The notes under the pieces are model-generated. The model ran no database searches. It saw only the letters and a list, made by a program, of their open reading frames with translations, and was not told the DNA's origin. Positions 7,510-16,363 of a stretch of DNA of 38,312 nucleotides are shown here, piece by piece; the first letter of the stretch is position 1, and every line of letters begins with the position of its first letter. Where the stretch lies: assembly GCA_028291515.1 (NCBI GenBank), contig JAQGHU010000010.1, positions 1-38,312 of the forward strand. The letters run 5' to 3'. A program made the translations under genes and the position numbers. Source of the DNA: Schlesneria sp. GTDB lineage: Bacteria > Planctomycetota > Planctomycetia > Planctomycetales > Planctomycetaceae.

Positions 7510-10050
7510 ATGTCCCCCATGACCCGACAGCTCGTCTTTCAGGGAGCCCAGTCCCCACTGGCGCTCTGCCTGCATTTGACCGCGGTCGGAGCGACTCTTG
7601 CCATGATCGTGATGCTGCTCCGTTACGAACGGCAGTTGGTCTCACGAAAGGTCGGGCTGACGCTGCTGCTGCTGCGAATCGCGGTGCTGGCAACCGTGCT
7701 GATGACGCTGCTGCAACCGGTCCTCAGTTGGACGTTGGACGAGCGTCGGACTGGCCGCATCCTGGTCGGGATCGATCTGTCGGACAGCATGGGGACAACG
7801 GACATTCACGCAATGCGAGCGGAGAAACTTCGCTGGGTTCGAGGACTCGGGATGATCGGCAATCCCACGATCAATGCGCGGTTGGATCGTTGGCAGCAGG
7901 CTTTTGAAGAGCAGCGCGAACCCGAATGGGTCGATGCCGCGGAGACCGACGATCCGAATCGCAAGGCGGCCTTGGAAGAATCACGTCGCAAGCAACTGCA
8001 GGCACTCTTCCGCGAACTGGATGCCTTGCCTCGCAAGGAAATTGCTCGTCGATTGATGGCCACCGTCTCTCAATCGCTGCTTGACGAATTGAAGCCGTTG
8101 GGACGAATCGAGCTGTTCGCCTTCGCTGGTAAGACCGAAACGATGGAGCGCGATCAACTCGACAAGATGGTGGCGACACCGTCCGCGAGTCTGGTGACAT
8201 CGACCACGGATCTGGCCGTCGCATTGCAGTCTGGCGGGTCATTGTCGGGCGACATAATGGGCCTGATCCTGTTCACAGAGGGTCGCGATCAGTCGGGCAA
8301 GGCCCTCGCGCCGCTGGCGGCATCACTCAAGGCTTCAGGCACCCCCATCTATCCAGTGATGATCGGTTCTACCTATCGGCCCAAGGATCTGTCGTTCGCT
8401 TCGCTCGAGTATCCGCAATCGGTCTACAAAGGGGATCACCCTCAACTGAAGGCCACAATCAGTACCGTCGGTTTCGAAGGCAAAACAATCGAGATCGAGC
8501 TGCTCCCTGAGCATGATCCTGGTGCGGCACCGATCAAGAAATCGGTGGCGGTGACAGGCCCTTCAGTCGATGTTGAATTTGACCTGGAAGCGAAGGAAAT
8601 CGGACGCAAGTCGTATATTGTCCGCACGCCAGTGTTGGAAGGAGAGTCTCGCGACGACAACAACAGTCGCACGTTTGCGTTGAGCGTCGTCGATGACCGC
8701 GCCAAAGTCTTCCTGATCGATGGGGACGCTCGCTGGGAGTTCCGATATTTGGACGCTGCTTTATCGCGAGATGAGCGAGTTGACTTGAAGCATGTTCTGG
8801 TCCAGCAGCCCTATCTCGGCATCCTGCCCGAACCATTCTTCCCCCAGAGGCTCGATCTGCCTGCCGATGCCACCGACGTTGCCAATTCGCCCTTCGCCAA
8901 TATCGATCTGGTGATTGTGGGCGATGTCTCACCAATCTCGTTGGACGACAAGGCTCTGCAGCTATTGCACGATTTTGTCGTGGATGGCGGAACGCTGGTA
9001 ATCTCGGCGGGAAAGCGCTGGATGCCGATCGGGTATCAGTCGCCGATCCTTGAACAATTGCTGCCCGTCACCAATGTCCGATCGATCAACATGAACGATC
9101 GATCGGCCGAGGGATCGCCATCGCAACGCGGGCTGCCCGTCCAGTTGACTGTCGATGGCGAGCAACAGGCGATGTTTCAGTTCGCGGCCGGATTGCCCGA
9201 GAATCAGGCCATTTGGAAAAGTCTGCCGGGGCAAATGTGGGCGATTCTTGGTGACCCAAAACCGGCCGCGACGGTTTGGGCAACGACAGTGCTGCCAGCA
9301 GGTGCCAATCCCCTGGAAGCGGATCGCAAGCATGCGTTGATCGTTCACCAGCACCTGGGATCGGGCCAGGTATTGTGGATGGGGTTTGATGGAACCTGGC
9401 GCTGGCGTCAGCGGGTGGGCGACACCTACCACCATCGTTACTGGGGCCAATTGGCTCGCTGGGCCGCCGCGAACAAAGTCACTGCCGGAAATGAATTCGT
9501 CCGCTTCGGCCCAGATCGACCTGATATCGAACTCGGTCAGGACTCGATTCTGCGAGCGAAATGGATGGCACCGTTCCTGCAGAAGTTCCCGCGATTGAAA
9601 GCTCATGCGGACATTTTTCGTGCCGGCGATCCACCGGGAAAGGTGTTCAGTCGCATTGACCTGGGTCCATCGGCAGTCAGCCCGCTACAGCACGAAGGGA
9701 AAGCCGTCGGTCTGCCCGCGGGGGAATATCGAGTCACCTTGACAGCCGAGAACGCGGAACTCGGCGATAAGTCTGTGGAAGCGACGCTGTATGTCCACGA
9801 TCGCCCCAGCCAGGAACTGAGCGAACTGTCCGCGAACCGCGACTTGCTGACGCAGATTGCCGATGTCAGCGGCGGCCGACTGTTCCTGCCCGATCAGTTG
9901 CATGAACTGCCCAAGATGTTCAAAACGTACGACGGGAACGTCTCTCGCTATGAAGAAACACCACTCTGGGATCGCTGGCCCTGGCTGGTGGTGCTCTGCG
10001 GCTTGATGACGACCGAATGGGTTGTCCGAAAACTGAATGGGCTGCCGTAA
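7510..10050 (+). CDS. VWA-like domain membrane protein
   Basis: An 846-residue protein. Two membrane helices (about 15-38 and 48-70) are followed by ILVGIDLSDSMG, where D89-x-S91-x-S93 is the metal-ion-adhesion (MIDAS) motif of von Willebrand A domains. The domain is interrupted by a charged insertion (about 110-180) before LMGLILFTEGRDQSGKALAPLA, equivalent to the later VWA strands. Then come a beta-sandwich region (about 305-390), a domain starting KVFLIDGDARWEFRYLDAAL that resembles class-I glutamine amidotransferase-like folds often found beside VWA domains, and a single C-terminal membrane helix (WPWLVVLCGLMTTEW). It is likely anchored with its bulk in the periplasm. Such proteins usually accompany MoxR ATPases, but none is in the window. 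The function is unknown. Confidence 0.72.
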   Translation: MSPMTRQLVFQGAQSPLALCLHLTAVGATLAMIVMLLRYERQLVSRKVGLTLLLLRIAVLATVLMTLLQPVLSWTLDERRTGRILVGIDLSDSMGTTDIHAMRAEKLRWVRGLGMIGNPTINARLDRWQQAFEEQREPEWVDAAETDDPNRKAALEESRRKQLQALFRELDALPRKEIARRLMATVSQSLLDELKPLGRIELFAFAGKTETMERDQLDKMVATPSASLVTSTTDLAVALQSGGSLSGDIMGLILFTEGRDQSGKALAPLAASLKASGTPIYPVMIGSTYRPKDLSFASLEYPQSVYKGDHPQLKATISTVGFEGKTIEIELLPEHDPGAAPIKKSVAVTGPSVDVEFDLEAKEIGRKSYIVRTPVLEGESRDDNNSRTFALSVVDDRAKVFLIDGDARWEFRYLDAALSRDERVDLKHVLVQQPYLGILPEPFFPQRLDLPADATDVANSPFANIDLVIVGDVSPISLDDKALQLLHDFVVDGGTLVISAGKRWMPIGYQSPILEQLLPVTNVRSINMNDRSAEGSPSQRGLPVQLTVDGEQQAMFQFAAGLPENQAIWKSLPGQMWAILGDPKPAATVWATTVLPAGANPLEADRKHALIVHQHLGSGQVLWMGFDGTWRWRQRVGDTYHHRYWGQLARWAAANKVTAGNEFVRFGPDRPDIELGQDSILRAKWMAPFLQKFPRLKAHADIFRAGDPPGKVFSRIDLGPSAVSPLQHEGKAVGLPAGEYRVTLTAENAELGDKSVEATLYVHDRPSQELSELSANRDLLTQIADVSGGRLFLPDQLHELPKMFKTYDGNVSRYEETPLWDRWPWLVVLCGLMTTEWVVRKLNGLP

Positions 10051-10077
10051 GCGAGAGCCACGATCAGGAGATCAATC

Positions 10078-10425
10078 GTGTCCGCGACCAGGTGCGAATG
10101 GACATTGGATGAGATCATGCGGATTGCGAACCGCACGGCCGCGTATTCGCATTTAACGCTGACGGCATTGATGCTGTTGTTGTTAACGACAATTCAGATC
10201 AATCGAGACGTGCTGGCGATCGTCGCCTTGGATCTGCTGCTCACCGTTCCAATTCCGGTAGCCGCGGCGGATGCTATCGGAAATCTCGCGTTTCACTATT
10301 TTCGCGGAAGTCCTGTCTCGATCCCCACGTTCGTCAGAGTCAGTATCATCTTGATTGAGGTCACCTTGTTCGGTTGGGGAGTACTCATGATCCAGATGCT
10401 GCCGACGATGAGCCAATCACAATGA
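10078..10425 (+). CDS. Small integral membrane protein, paralogue A
   Basis: A 115-residue protein with three or four hydrophobic segments. The GTG at 10078 is supported by AGGAG (10066-10070) seven bases upstream. The C-terminal part, SIPTFVRVSIILIEVTLFGW, matches the next gene's IPTLVRVLVILFEASLLGW, so the two are duplicated copies. Its TGA (10423-10425) overlaps the ATG of the next gene (10422-10424), a classic ATGA coupling that suggests equimolar synthesis and perhaps a heteromeric complex. The family was not recognised. Confidence 0.68.
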   Translation: MSATRCEWTLDEIMRIANRTAAYSHLTLTALMLLLLTTIQINRDVLAIVALDLLLTVPIPVAAADAIGNLAFHYFRGSPVSIPTFVRVSIILIEVTLFGWGVLMIQMLPTMSQSQ

Positions 10426-10784
10426 GTGACGATAACAAGGACTTCGATTCATTCACGGTCTCACCTTGCAGCCGAGGTGAAACTGTGGAAATGGCCATTC
10501 AGACGGGGGTGATTGCTCACCTGGTGATCTGCTTGCTAGCACCATTTGGGCTAGCCGCATACGTCGGTGCAGCGGGACTCTGGGCCGGTTTGGGAATCAC
10601 TGGCATGCTGGCCGCCGCTATTCCCTTTGTCGTCGTACCAGCAACCGCCGCGATCGGGTTCTTCACACATTTGGTCTTTCATCGGACCCAAGTACCGATC
10701 CCGACGCTTGTTAGAGTGCTGGTCATTCTCTTCGAAGCCTCACTGCTCGGGTGGATCGTCTTGATCCCAATATTGGTGCTGTAG
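10422..10784 (+). CDS. Small integral membrane protein, paralogue B
   Basis: A 120-residue protein with a polar N-terminus (MSDDNKDFDSFTVSPCSRGE) and about four hydrophobic segments. It is a paralogue of the preceding gene, sharing the IPTxVRVxxILxExxLxGW block near the C-terminus. The start is fixed by the ATGA overlap with the upstream stop; a longer frame from 10374 would overlap the first gene by about 50 bases and is less likely. The function is unknown. Confidence 0.68.
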   Translation: MSDDNKDFDSFTVSPCSRGETVEMAIQTGVIAHLVICLLAPFGLAAYVGAAGLWAGLGITGMLAAAIPFVVVPATAAIGFFTHLVFHRTQVPIPTLVRVLVILFEASLLGWIVLIPILVL

Positions 10785-10872
10785 GCGAGTGACGGACGAA
10801 TTTTTTCTGCGATCTCGGCTTCAAGTCGCCCGCGACCGAGTCCCCTGTCCGAATTTTGAGAAATTGTTTATC

Positions 10873-10926
10873 ATTCCGCCCGATGCCCGCGGCGGTTTGA
10901 TCGGAATCCGACACCGCGGCATCGGG
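10873..10926 (+). promoter_or_regulatory. Structured leader with alternative stems before the lipase gene
   Basis: Two stems compete here. CCGCC (10876-10880) pairs with GGCGG (10891-10895). CCCGATGCC plus GCGG (10879-10892, with one bulged C) pairs with 10914-10926. Both use bases 10879-10880 and 10891-10892, so they cannot form together. A further perfect TCGGA/TCCGA pair lies at 10901-10911. The large stem ends within about 6-27 bases of the three candidate start codons of the lipase. Regulation is inferred; only the complementarity is seen. Confidence 0.4.
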
Positions 10927-10952
10927 GACGAGTGGCGGAGATGGGGCGAGTC

Positions 10953-12554
10953 ATGCCACGGATGGCAGGTCTGCTGGGATTGCTGCTGATTGCATGCGCG
11001 GGAGGGTGCCTGTCGAACCTCTCTGCGCCCACAGTGCTACCCCCCGAGCGAATCGCGCCGCCAATTTTCGTGAGCCCCTCGCAACCGGTGATGCCACTGG
11101 TCCCGCCCACGCCCCAAGCCCCGGTGATCTTTCCCACCGATACCAACATTATTCCTACTTCTGTGACCACGCCAAATCCTGACGGCGGTCGCCTGACGAC
11201 CGAAGCGGTCTTGCCCAACTTGGGGGACATCTATGGCAGGACGGCCCAATCTGCAGATGCGGAACGAAATCCCCTGATCGTGATTCCAGGCGTCCTTGGA
11301 TCGCGGCTGGTCGATGATACGTCGCGCCGCGTGGTGTGGGGTGAATTCGGCGGGGACGGCATTGACCCGAGTTCACCAAACGGAGCCCGCCTGTTGGGGC
11401 TGCCGATGGCCGAAGGAAAGGCGCTGCGAGAACTTGTCGACAACGTCCATGTGCAGGGTGTGCTTGATGCTCTCGAAATCCGTGTCTTCGGCGTCGCGTT
11501 TGAAATGGGTGCCTATCGCGACATCCTGATAGCGCTGGGTGTTGGTGGATATCGCGAAACCATGGGTCGAGCGGATCTGAACTACGGCAACGGCAATCAT
11601 AATTCGTTCCAGTTCGCCTACGACTGGCGGCGCGATAATGTGGAGAATGCACAGCGGCTGCATCAGTTCATCCTCGGCAAGAAGTCCGAGATCGAAGCGG
11701 TGCGCCATCAGAAGTATGGAGACGCCGCTCCCCCGGTGAAGTTTGATATCGTCGCGCATTCGATGGGTGGTCTGATCGCTCGCTACTATCTCCAATATGG
11801 CGATGCCGACCTGCCGGCGGACGGTTCGACACCCAAATTGACGTGGGCCGGCGCTGCGAACGTCGATCGTGTGGTCCTGGTCGGAACGCCCAGTGCAGGC
11901 TCCATCGACGCCGTCGAAAACATGGTGAAAGGTGTGGTGTTCTCACAAGCGCTACCTCGTTATCAGGCAGCCATCCTGGGAACGATGCCAGGCCTGTATC
12001 AATTGCTCCCACGTTCACGACATCGACCCGTCATCAGTGAAACAGAGCGAACAGCGGTCGATATCATGGATCCCCAGATGTGGGCTCGATATCGCTGGGG
12101 ATTGTTGAATCCGTCGCAGCAGTACGTCGTCCATCAACTGCTTCCCAACGTTCCCGACCCAGGTCAGCAACAGCGCATCGCGTACGACCATGTAAAAAAA
12201 TGCCTGGATCGAGCGAAGGCGCTCCACGCAGCGCTCGATGTTCAAGCCAGACCACCAGTCGGGATCTCGGTGCATCTGATTGCCGGCGACGCCTATCCAA
12301 CCTCAGCACAATCGTGGGTCCACGCGGATGGACACGTCTCCGTGGCTTCGAAGCTTCCTGGCGATGGCAAAGTCACGCGAGCCAGCGCGCTGATGGATGA
12401 ACGGTACGCGGAAGGAGCCAAGTGGTCGCCACGACTGGTCACTCCCATCACATGGTCCAGCGTCAACTTTCTCTTCACCGACCACCTGGGTCTGACCAAG
12501 GATCCCGCCTTCACAGATAATGTGCTCTACCTGCTATTGGAAGCACCGCGATAG
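10953..12554 (+). CDS. Lipoprotein lipase/acyltransferase of the LCAT-like family
   Basis: A protein of about 533 residues. MPRMAGLLGLLLIACAGGC is a lipoprotein signal with LIAC as the best lipobox. A Pro-rich linker (roughly 30-85) separates the anchor from the catalytic domain. PLIVIPGVLGSRL is the oxyanion region, typical of the lecithin:cholesterol acyltransferase (LCAT) family. FAYDWRRDN is another family hallmark, and AHSMGG with Ser at about 270 is the nucleophile elbow. The acidic and His members of the triad would lie in the last 100 residues (GDGKVTRAS region). Likely role: hydrolysis or transfer of lipid acyl chains at the outer or inner membrane face. Starts at 10932 (GTG), 10941 and 10953 are all possible; 10953 gives the most compact signal peptide with GGGGCGAG just upstream. 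Confidence 0.78.
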   Translation: MPRMAGLLGLLLIACAGGCLSNLSAPTVLPPERIAPPIFVSPSQPVMPLVPPTPQAPVIFPTDTNIIPTSVTTPNPDGGRLTTEAVLPNLGDIYGRTAQSADAERNPLIVIPGVLGSRLVDDTSRRVVWGEFGGDGIDPSSPNGARLLGLPMAEGKALRELVDNVHVQGVLDALEIRVFGVAFEMGAYRDILIALGVGGYRETMGRADLNYGNGNHNSFQFAYDWRRDNVENAQRLHQFILGKKSEIEAVRHQKYGDAAPPVKFDIVAHSMGGLIARYYLQYGDADLPADGSTPKLTWAGAANVDRVVLVGTPSAGSIDAVENMVKGVVFSQALPRYQAAILGTMPGLYQLLPRSRHRPVISETERTAVDIMDPQMWARYRWGLLNPSQQYVVHQLLPNVPDPGQQQRIAYDHVKKCLDRAKALHAALDVQARPPVGISVHLIAGDAYPTSAQSWVHADGHVSVASKLPGDGKVTRASALMDERYAEGAKWSPRLVTPITWSSVNFLFTDHLGLTKDPAFTDNVLYLLLEAPR

Positions 12555-12566
12555 CGATCAGAGTTG

Positions 12567-12588
12567 ATGTTGCCTTTTCGCAACATCG
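12567..12588 (+). other. Hairpin after the lipase gene
   Basis: GATGTTGC/GCAACATC forms a perfect 8-bp stem with a 6-base loop, 12 bases after the lipase stop. No T-run follows, so it is at most a weak or factor-assisted terminator, or an mRNA 3'-end protector. The remaining bases to 12815 hold nothing recognisable. Confidence 0.4.
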
Positions 12589-12815
12589 TTCGGTTCGCGA
12601 GGCACACCGTACGGGCGACATTTTAACCGGCATCCTATTCGTTGGAAGCGGGATTTCTGACACCGATGGTGTAAATGTGAGCAATTTCGAGTCGGGAAAA
12701 AACAACTTCTTGCTCGCGCCCAGTCGCACGACCTATCATCAAAAGTGGTGCCGTCATTTCTGATGCGCGGTGTATCTGCCACTGGCGGGCCTCCCTTTCG
12801 ATTTCGAGTCACACT

Positions 12816-13712
12816 ATGCGTTGTTTTGGCTTTGCCTTAATCAGTCTCGCGGGTTATGGATCGACTGTTTGGAGTGCTCCTGCCGATCCTCAGCAGACCA
12901 GCGAGCAACAAGAAATCATCCAGGCTCAACAGGCGGACGATCAGATCCGGCGGCCAACCGCCGAGATGATTCACAAATATCAGCCACTCCATAATCGGTA
13001 CGGAAGCATTTCAGGACTGCGGATCGCCATGGACCGCATGGCGCAGCTCGATGAAGCACGAGATGTTCGCGCTGTTCGATACTGGAGGTTGATGGATCTC
13101 CAATTGCCACTCCGAGAGCCATTGTCAGAGGCACAACGCGCCGATCTCGAGACGTTCATCGGTGCCTTCGGCACATCTGCGCAAACAGCAGTCGCTCGTC
13201 GAGTGGTGACGGAGAACGAAAAGGTTGTTGAAGCCTTCGCGGCCCAGCAGATGCTGGACAAGCTCCAGTTGCAGACGCCCAGCGATGTCCTTTCAGCAGA
13301 GCAACTCAAGGGTTTGGAAGAGATCGATGCGAAGTATCAGAACACTCCAGCGGCGGCAATTGGTAAGCAATTCCTACGAGCCCATTACAATCGCCAGTCG
13401 CAGGAAGAAGCGAAAATGGACGGATTGGTCCCCGCCGACAAATCAGAACAGCTGGCAAGTCGTCGACTGGGAGAAGCCCGAGGACGGTTAGGAACTAGAC
13501 ATGACAAGGTCCCTTTTCGACAGGCCTTGGCCGACATAGTCGAAGACTATCCAGATACCTTGGCTGCCAGAGACGCCGCCGCGCAGTTGGTCAACGTCCA
13601 GCGAGAGATCGATGCCAGCGTCGCCAACGCGAAATTCATTAAGGAATATTGGGACATCGCTTATCCCATCCGCACGATGAAACCAGCGACCGATAATTTC
13701 TATCACAACTGA
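12816..13712 (+). CDS. Secreted hypothetical protein, helical
   Basis: A 298-residue protein starting MRCFGFALISLAGYGSTVWSAPA, which looks like a Sec signal peptide with cleavage near residues 21-24. The mature part is rich in Ala, Gln, Glu and Arg and predicted by eye to be largely helical (for example DLETFIGAFGTSAQTAVARR and a later FRQALADIVEDYPDTLAARDAAAQL, which resembles a TPR-like helical pair). No catalytic motif was seen and the family was not recognised. It is followed 47 bases later by a strong terminator and lies alone after the lipase. Confidence 0.6.
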   Translation: MRCFGFALISLAGYGSTVWSAPADPQQTSEQQEIIQAQQADDQIRRPTAEMIHKYQPLHNRYGSISGLRIAMDRMAQLDEARDVRAVRYWRLMDLQLPLREPLSEAQRADLETFIGAFGTSAQTAVARRVVTENEKVVEAFAAQQMLDKLQLQTPSDVLSAEQLKGLEEIDAKYQNTPAAAIGKQFLRAHYNRQSQEEAKMDGLVPADKSEQLASRRLGEARGRLGTRHDKVPFRQALADIVEDYPDTLAARDAAAQLVNVQREIDASVANAKFIKEYWDIAYPIRTMKPATDNFYHN

Positions 13713-13759
13713 TTGGCGAACAGTGGTTGCCCCGGTCAGCGTGGGCCACGAAATGACGA

Positions 13760-13791
13760 CGGCTACCTCTGTTCGAGGTAGCCGTTTTTTT
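13760..13791 (+). terminator. Intrinsic terminator after the secreted protein gene
   Basis: A perfect 10-bp stem (CGGCTACCTC, 13760-13769, with its complement at 13775-13784), a 5-base loop and a run of seven T (13785-13791). It ends the plus-strand unit finishing at 13712. Confidence 0.9.
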
Positions 13792-13820
13792 AATTGATTC
13801 GAATGAGAGCCACTCTTTCC

Positions 13821-13932
13821 GTCATTCCCGCGCAGGCGGGAATCCAGCAAGGCGGAACAGAGTCTTCAATATGACGACGGCTGAGAGCGATTCGCTCCAG
13901 AACGGATGGATTCCCGCCTGCGCGGGAATGAC
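13821..13932. repeat. Perfect 26-base inverted pair of ATTCCCGC hairpins
   Basis: The arm at 13821-13846 is exactly complementary to 13907-13932 with 60 bases between. Each arm is itself a hairpin (ATTCCCGC, GCAG or CTGC loop, GCGGGAAT). Very similar 'ATTCCCGC...GCGGGAAT' units are known as dispersed repeats in many proteobacterial and other genomes, so this is probably a mobile REPIN or MITE-type element. It sits between the terminator at 13791 and the stop of the thioredoxin-like gene at 13940. Confidence 0.8.
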
Positions 13933-13939
13933 AGCAGTG

Positions 13940-14404
13940 CTATTGCTGAGCTTTCACCTGGCTAATCGCGGTTCGCTTTTCGAGCGAGGCCTGCAGGATC
14001 TTGATATAGCCTTTGTAGTCCGCATACCCCTCGGACTTTTGCAGCAGGTCGGCATCGGGGCTGAGGATGACGGTGCAGGGGAGTCGTTCGACTTCCAGTA
14101 TTTTGGCGATCTTGGCGTCGCGGTCGAAGTCCAGGTGAACGGGAATGAAATCGCGCTCGATCGCCGCGACCATCCGCTTGTCAGCCAGGGTTTCGCGTTC
14201 CAGCTTGTGACAGAAATGGCACCAACTGGCCCCGAAGACGATCAGCATCGGCTTATCGGTTTCGATCGCGAGCTTATGGGCCGCCTTCAGACTTTTATGC
14301 CACTTCAGTTTGCCATCGGCAGTTTGTGCCGATCCGATTGCAACGAGACCGCCCAATGCCAATCCGGAACCGAGCAGCTTCTGGCAAAATCCACGGCGAT
14401 CCAT
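13940..14404 (-). CDS. Thioredoxin-like protein with Tat-like signal
   Basis: A 154-residue protein. MDRRGFCQKLLGSGLALGG resembles a twin-arginine signal, followed by a thioredoxin fold: PMLIVFGASWCHFCHKLE with C62-H-F-C65 as the redox pair, and VERLPCTVILSPDADLL carrying the cis-Pro loop (LPCT, where a Cys follows the Pro). Members of this thioredoxin_7/DsbE-like group reduce or isomerise disulfides in the envelope. The His-Phe pair between the cysteines is unlike the usual Gly-Pro and should change redox potential. The export route and partner are inferred. It is separated by 285 bases from the DUF4340 gene, so it is probably not part of that operon. Confidence 0.78.
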   Translation of the reverse strand: MDRRGFCQKLLGSGLALGGLVAIGSAQTADGKLKWHKSLKAAHKLAIETDKPMLIVFGASWCHFCHKLERETLADKRMVAAIERDFIPVHLDFDRDAKIAKILEVERLPCTVILSPDADLLQKSEGYADYKGYIKILQASLEKRTAISQVKAQQ

Positions 14405-14605
14405 CGCGATGTCCTCAGATTGGAGACGGTCGACTGCGAGCTAGTCCTAGTATCGGCAGAGTTTCCCCTACAACTGTTCAGCTTTTACTGATTGGTAAGA
14501 AGTGAATCGCCAGCAGATCTCAAAGAGAAGTTGAGATCGTCGCTCACAACAGAAATGGAGCGCGAAGATTAGACGCCGCCTGCGATAGCGCACAGGCCAG
14601 TTCCA

Positions 14606-14639
14606 AGCCAAGCGATGAACCGATTGGGTGAGCTTGGCT
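14606..14639. other. Inverted repeat downstream of the DUF4340 gene
   Basis: AGCCAAGC (14606-14613) is exactly complementary to 14632-14639 with an 18-base loop, about 50 bases beyond the DUF4340 stop on the minus strand. There is no T-run. It may mark the end of the four-gene minus-strand unit, but this is weak evidence. The rest of 14405-14689 shows nothing recognisable. Confidence 0.35.
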
Positions 14640-14689
14640 CCGAAAAGACTCTACAGCCTTGAGGGCTAGCAGTTCACCGGGCACAGGTG

Positions 14690-16285
14690 TTACTTGAGGC
14701 CGGGGAAATTGATGCCGGGAGGAAGCCCTGGCGGCGCTTCGTCGCCGGCTGGGTTGGCCGATGCAGCACCCTTTTCCTTGACCAGCGTCTTCCGACCCTG
14801 ACGCAGGTTCTCGAAGCTATTGCCCGAGACGACGTAGTACCAGTCGACGAATCGATTGTTCAATTCTTTGACCAGTTTCTCGCCTGCTTTCACCTTCTCG
14901 TTGTACGACTTCAGATCGGATTGGTAGGTTTTCTGATCCTGCTCATACTTGGCGAGATTCGCTTCGTAGATCTTCTTCGGGTCACCAGCAGTATTCACGG
15001 GAGCCAACGCGTCGGCCGAGGCACTTTCGTCAGCAGCGTCTGGAGTTTCTGACGGCTCTTCCGGCTTAGTCGGTTCCGTAGGCTTGGTCCCCAGTCCCTT
15101 AGCATCAAAGGTGACGGTCACGTACAGGTAGCGGCTCTTCTGCTTCGACTTGGACTCGTCCTTCAGATCCTTACCTTCGTCATCCTTCGCTTCGCCGTCC
15201 TTGCCTTCTTCCTTGGCAAAGCCAACTTCTGCTTCTTCCTCGGTTCCCGTGAAGATCTCACCGAACTTCAGATTGTACGAGACCCCTTGATCGGTCACGG
15301 CAATAACTTCGCCGTCCTTCGGAATCATCCGGACGGAGTTCCCTTTGTTCGACTTCGCCAGCAGGAAACCCTTCATGCTAAGATCGACAGCCATCTCCAT
15401 ATCGAGCGTCTGCTCGAGTGGCTTCCCGCTACGCAGCCCTTGCGCCATGCGAGCAGGCTTGCGACGGACGCCGACAATCTTCAATTCATCTAGTGCCGAG
15501 ACCAGCTTGCGAACTTCTTCCTGGTTCAGCTCATCTTTCGATTCATCGATCCCATCCATCTTCCAGGGATCCGAGGAGTTCTTTCGAACCAGGTGATTCT
15601 GCTCACCATCGACCAAAGTTCCCTGGCCGACATCGACGCTGGTCGTATCAATGTCGATCGAATTTAGTCGAGTGCCATCGATCTTCAGCAAGTCCGCTTC
15701 GATCCAGTCGGCGAACTTCGTCGAAACCTGGATATCCAACTTCGCCATGTAGGTCGCTTTTTCATCGGGACGACGGATGTAATACATCCCCGTCCGACCT
15801 TTGACTTCCTTGCCAATGATGTAGTCGGCCAGAACTTTGCCGGTCTCGTCTTTCAACGTAATCCTGTTACCGATCCCCTTGAGATCTGTCGCCACTTCGG
15901 CTTTGGGATCGAGCACGCCGAAGTCGGCATGTTCGCTATCGCGTCTACCAGCGAAGCCCTCGCGGCGAATCCCAATCATCGAGGCCGCGGTCTTCGCCAG
16001 ACGGTCTTTACCATCTGCTGGATAACTGTGAGCGTAGGGGATTCGCCACATTCCCGTCTTGTCCTGCACGATGGCAAATGGACGAACGGTCGCGGTGTCG
16101 GGATTGTAGCTGGCCACTTCCAGTGACTTTGCCGCCTCGGCATCAGTGAAGCCGGGATAAAAGACTTCCCCGATATTTGTGACCTCGGCAGTCGCCTTGG
16201 GAGCCGATGGCCCGGCAAATCTCGCGGCAACGACAGAGACAACGGCAACAACAACGAAAGCTATTGTTCGCTGGGATTCGTTCAT
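14690..16285 (-). CDS. DUF4340 domain membrane-anchored protein
   Basis: A 531-residue protein. MNESQRTIAFVVVAVVSVVAARFAG gives one N-terminal membrane anchor; the rest should be periplasmic. The central part contains DUF4340-type repeats such as ITLKDETGKVLADYIIGKEV and TGMYYIRRPDEKATYMAKLD. A Lys/Glu/Asp-rich low-complexity stretch (about 350-385) precedes a beta-strand (RYLYVTVTFDA), then a long charged helix with YEANLAKYEQDQKTYQSDLKSY, a likely coiled coil, near the C-terminus. DUF4340 genes often follow Gld-type ABC transporter genes, as here (78 bases after the GldG fusion). It probably acts with that transporter at the membrane; its biochemical role is unknown. Confidence 0.8.
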   Translation of the reverse strand: MNESQRTIAFVVVAVVSVVAARFAGPSAPKATAEVTNIGEVFYPGFTDAEAAKSLEVASYNPDTATVRPFAIVQDKTGMWRIPYAHSYPADGKDRLAKTAASMIGIRREGFAGRRDSEHADFGVLDPKAEVATDLKGIGNRITLKDETGKVLADYIIGKEVKGRTGMYYIRRPDEKATYMAKLDIQVSTKFADWIEADLLKIDGTRLNSIDIDTTSVDVGQGTLVDGEQNHLVRKNSSDPWKMDGIDESKDELNQEEVRKLVSALDELKIVGVRRKPARMAQGLRSGKPLEQTLDMEMAVDLSMKGFLLAKSNKGNSVRMIPKDGEVIAVTDQGVSYNLKFGEIFTGTEEEAEVGFAKEEGKDGEAKDDEGKDLKDESKSKQKSRYLYVTVTFDAKGLGTKPTEPTKPEEPSETPDAADESASADALAPVNTAGDPKKIYEANLAKYEQDQKTYQSDLKSYNEKVKAGEKLVKELNNRFVDWYYVVSGNSFENLRQGRKTLVKEKGAASANPAGDEAPPGLPPGINFPGLK

Positions 16286-16363
16286 AACGAAGGACCTGCG
16301 TAATAAAACGGATTCAAGGACGACGACAACACAACCTGAGCAATGCTCTTCACCGCGATCACC

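Noticed and set aside
10374..10421. An upstream start for paralogue B
   Set aside because: It would overlap paralogue A by about 50 bases; the ATGA overlap at 10422 is a better start.
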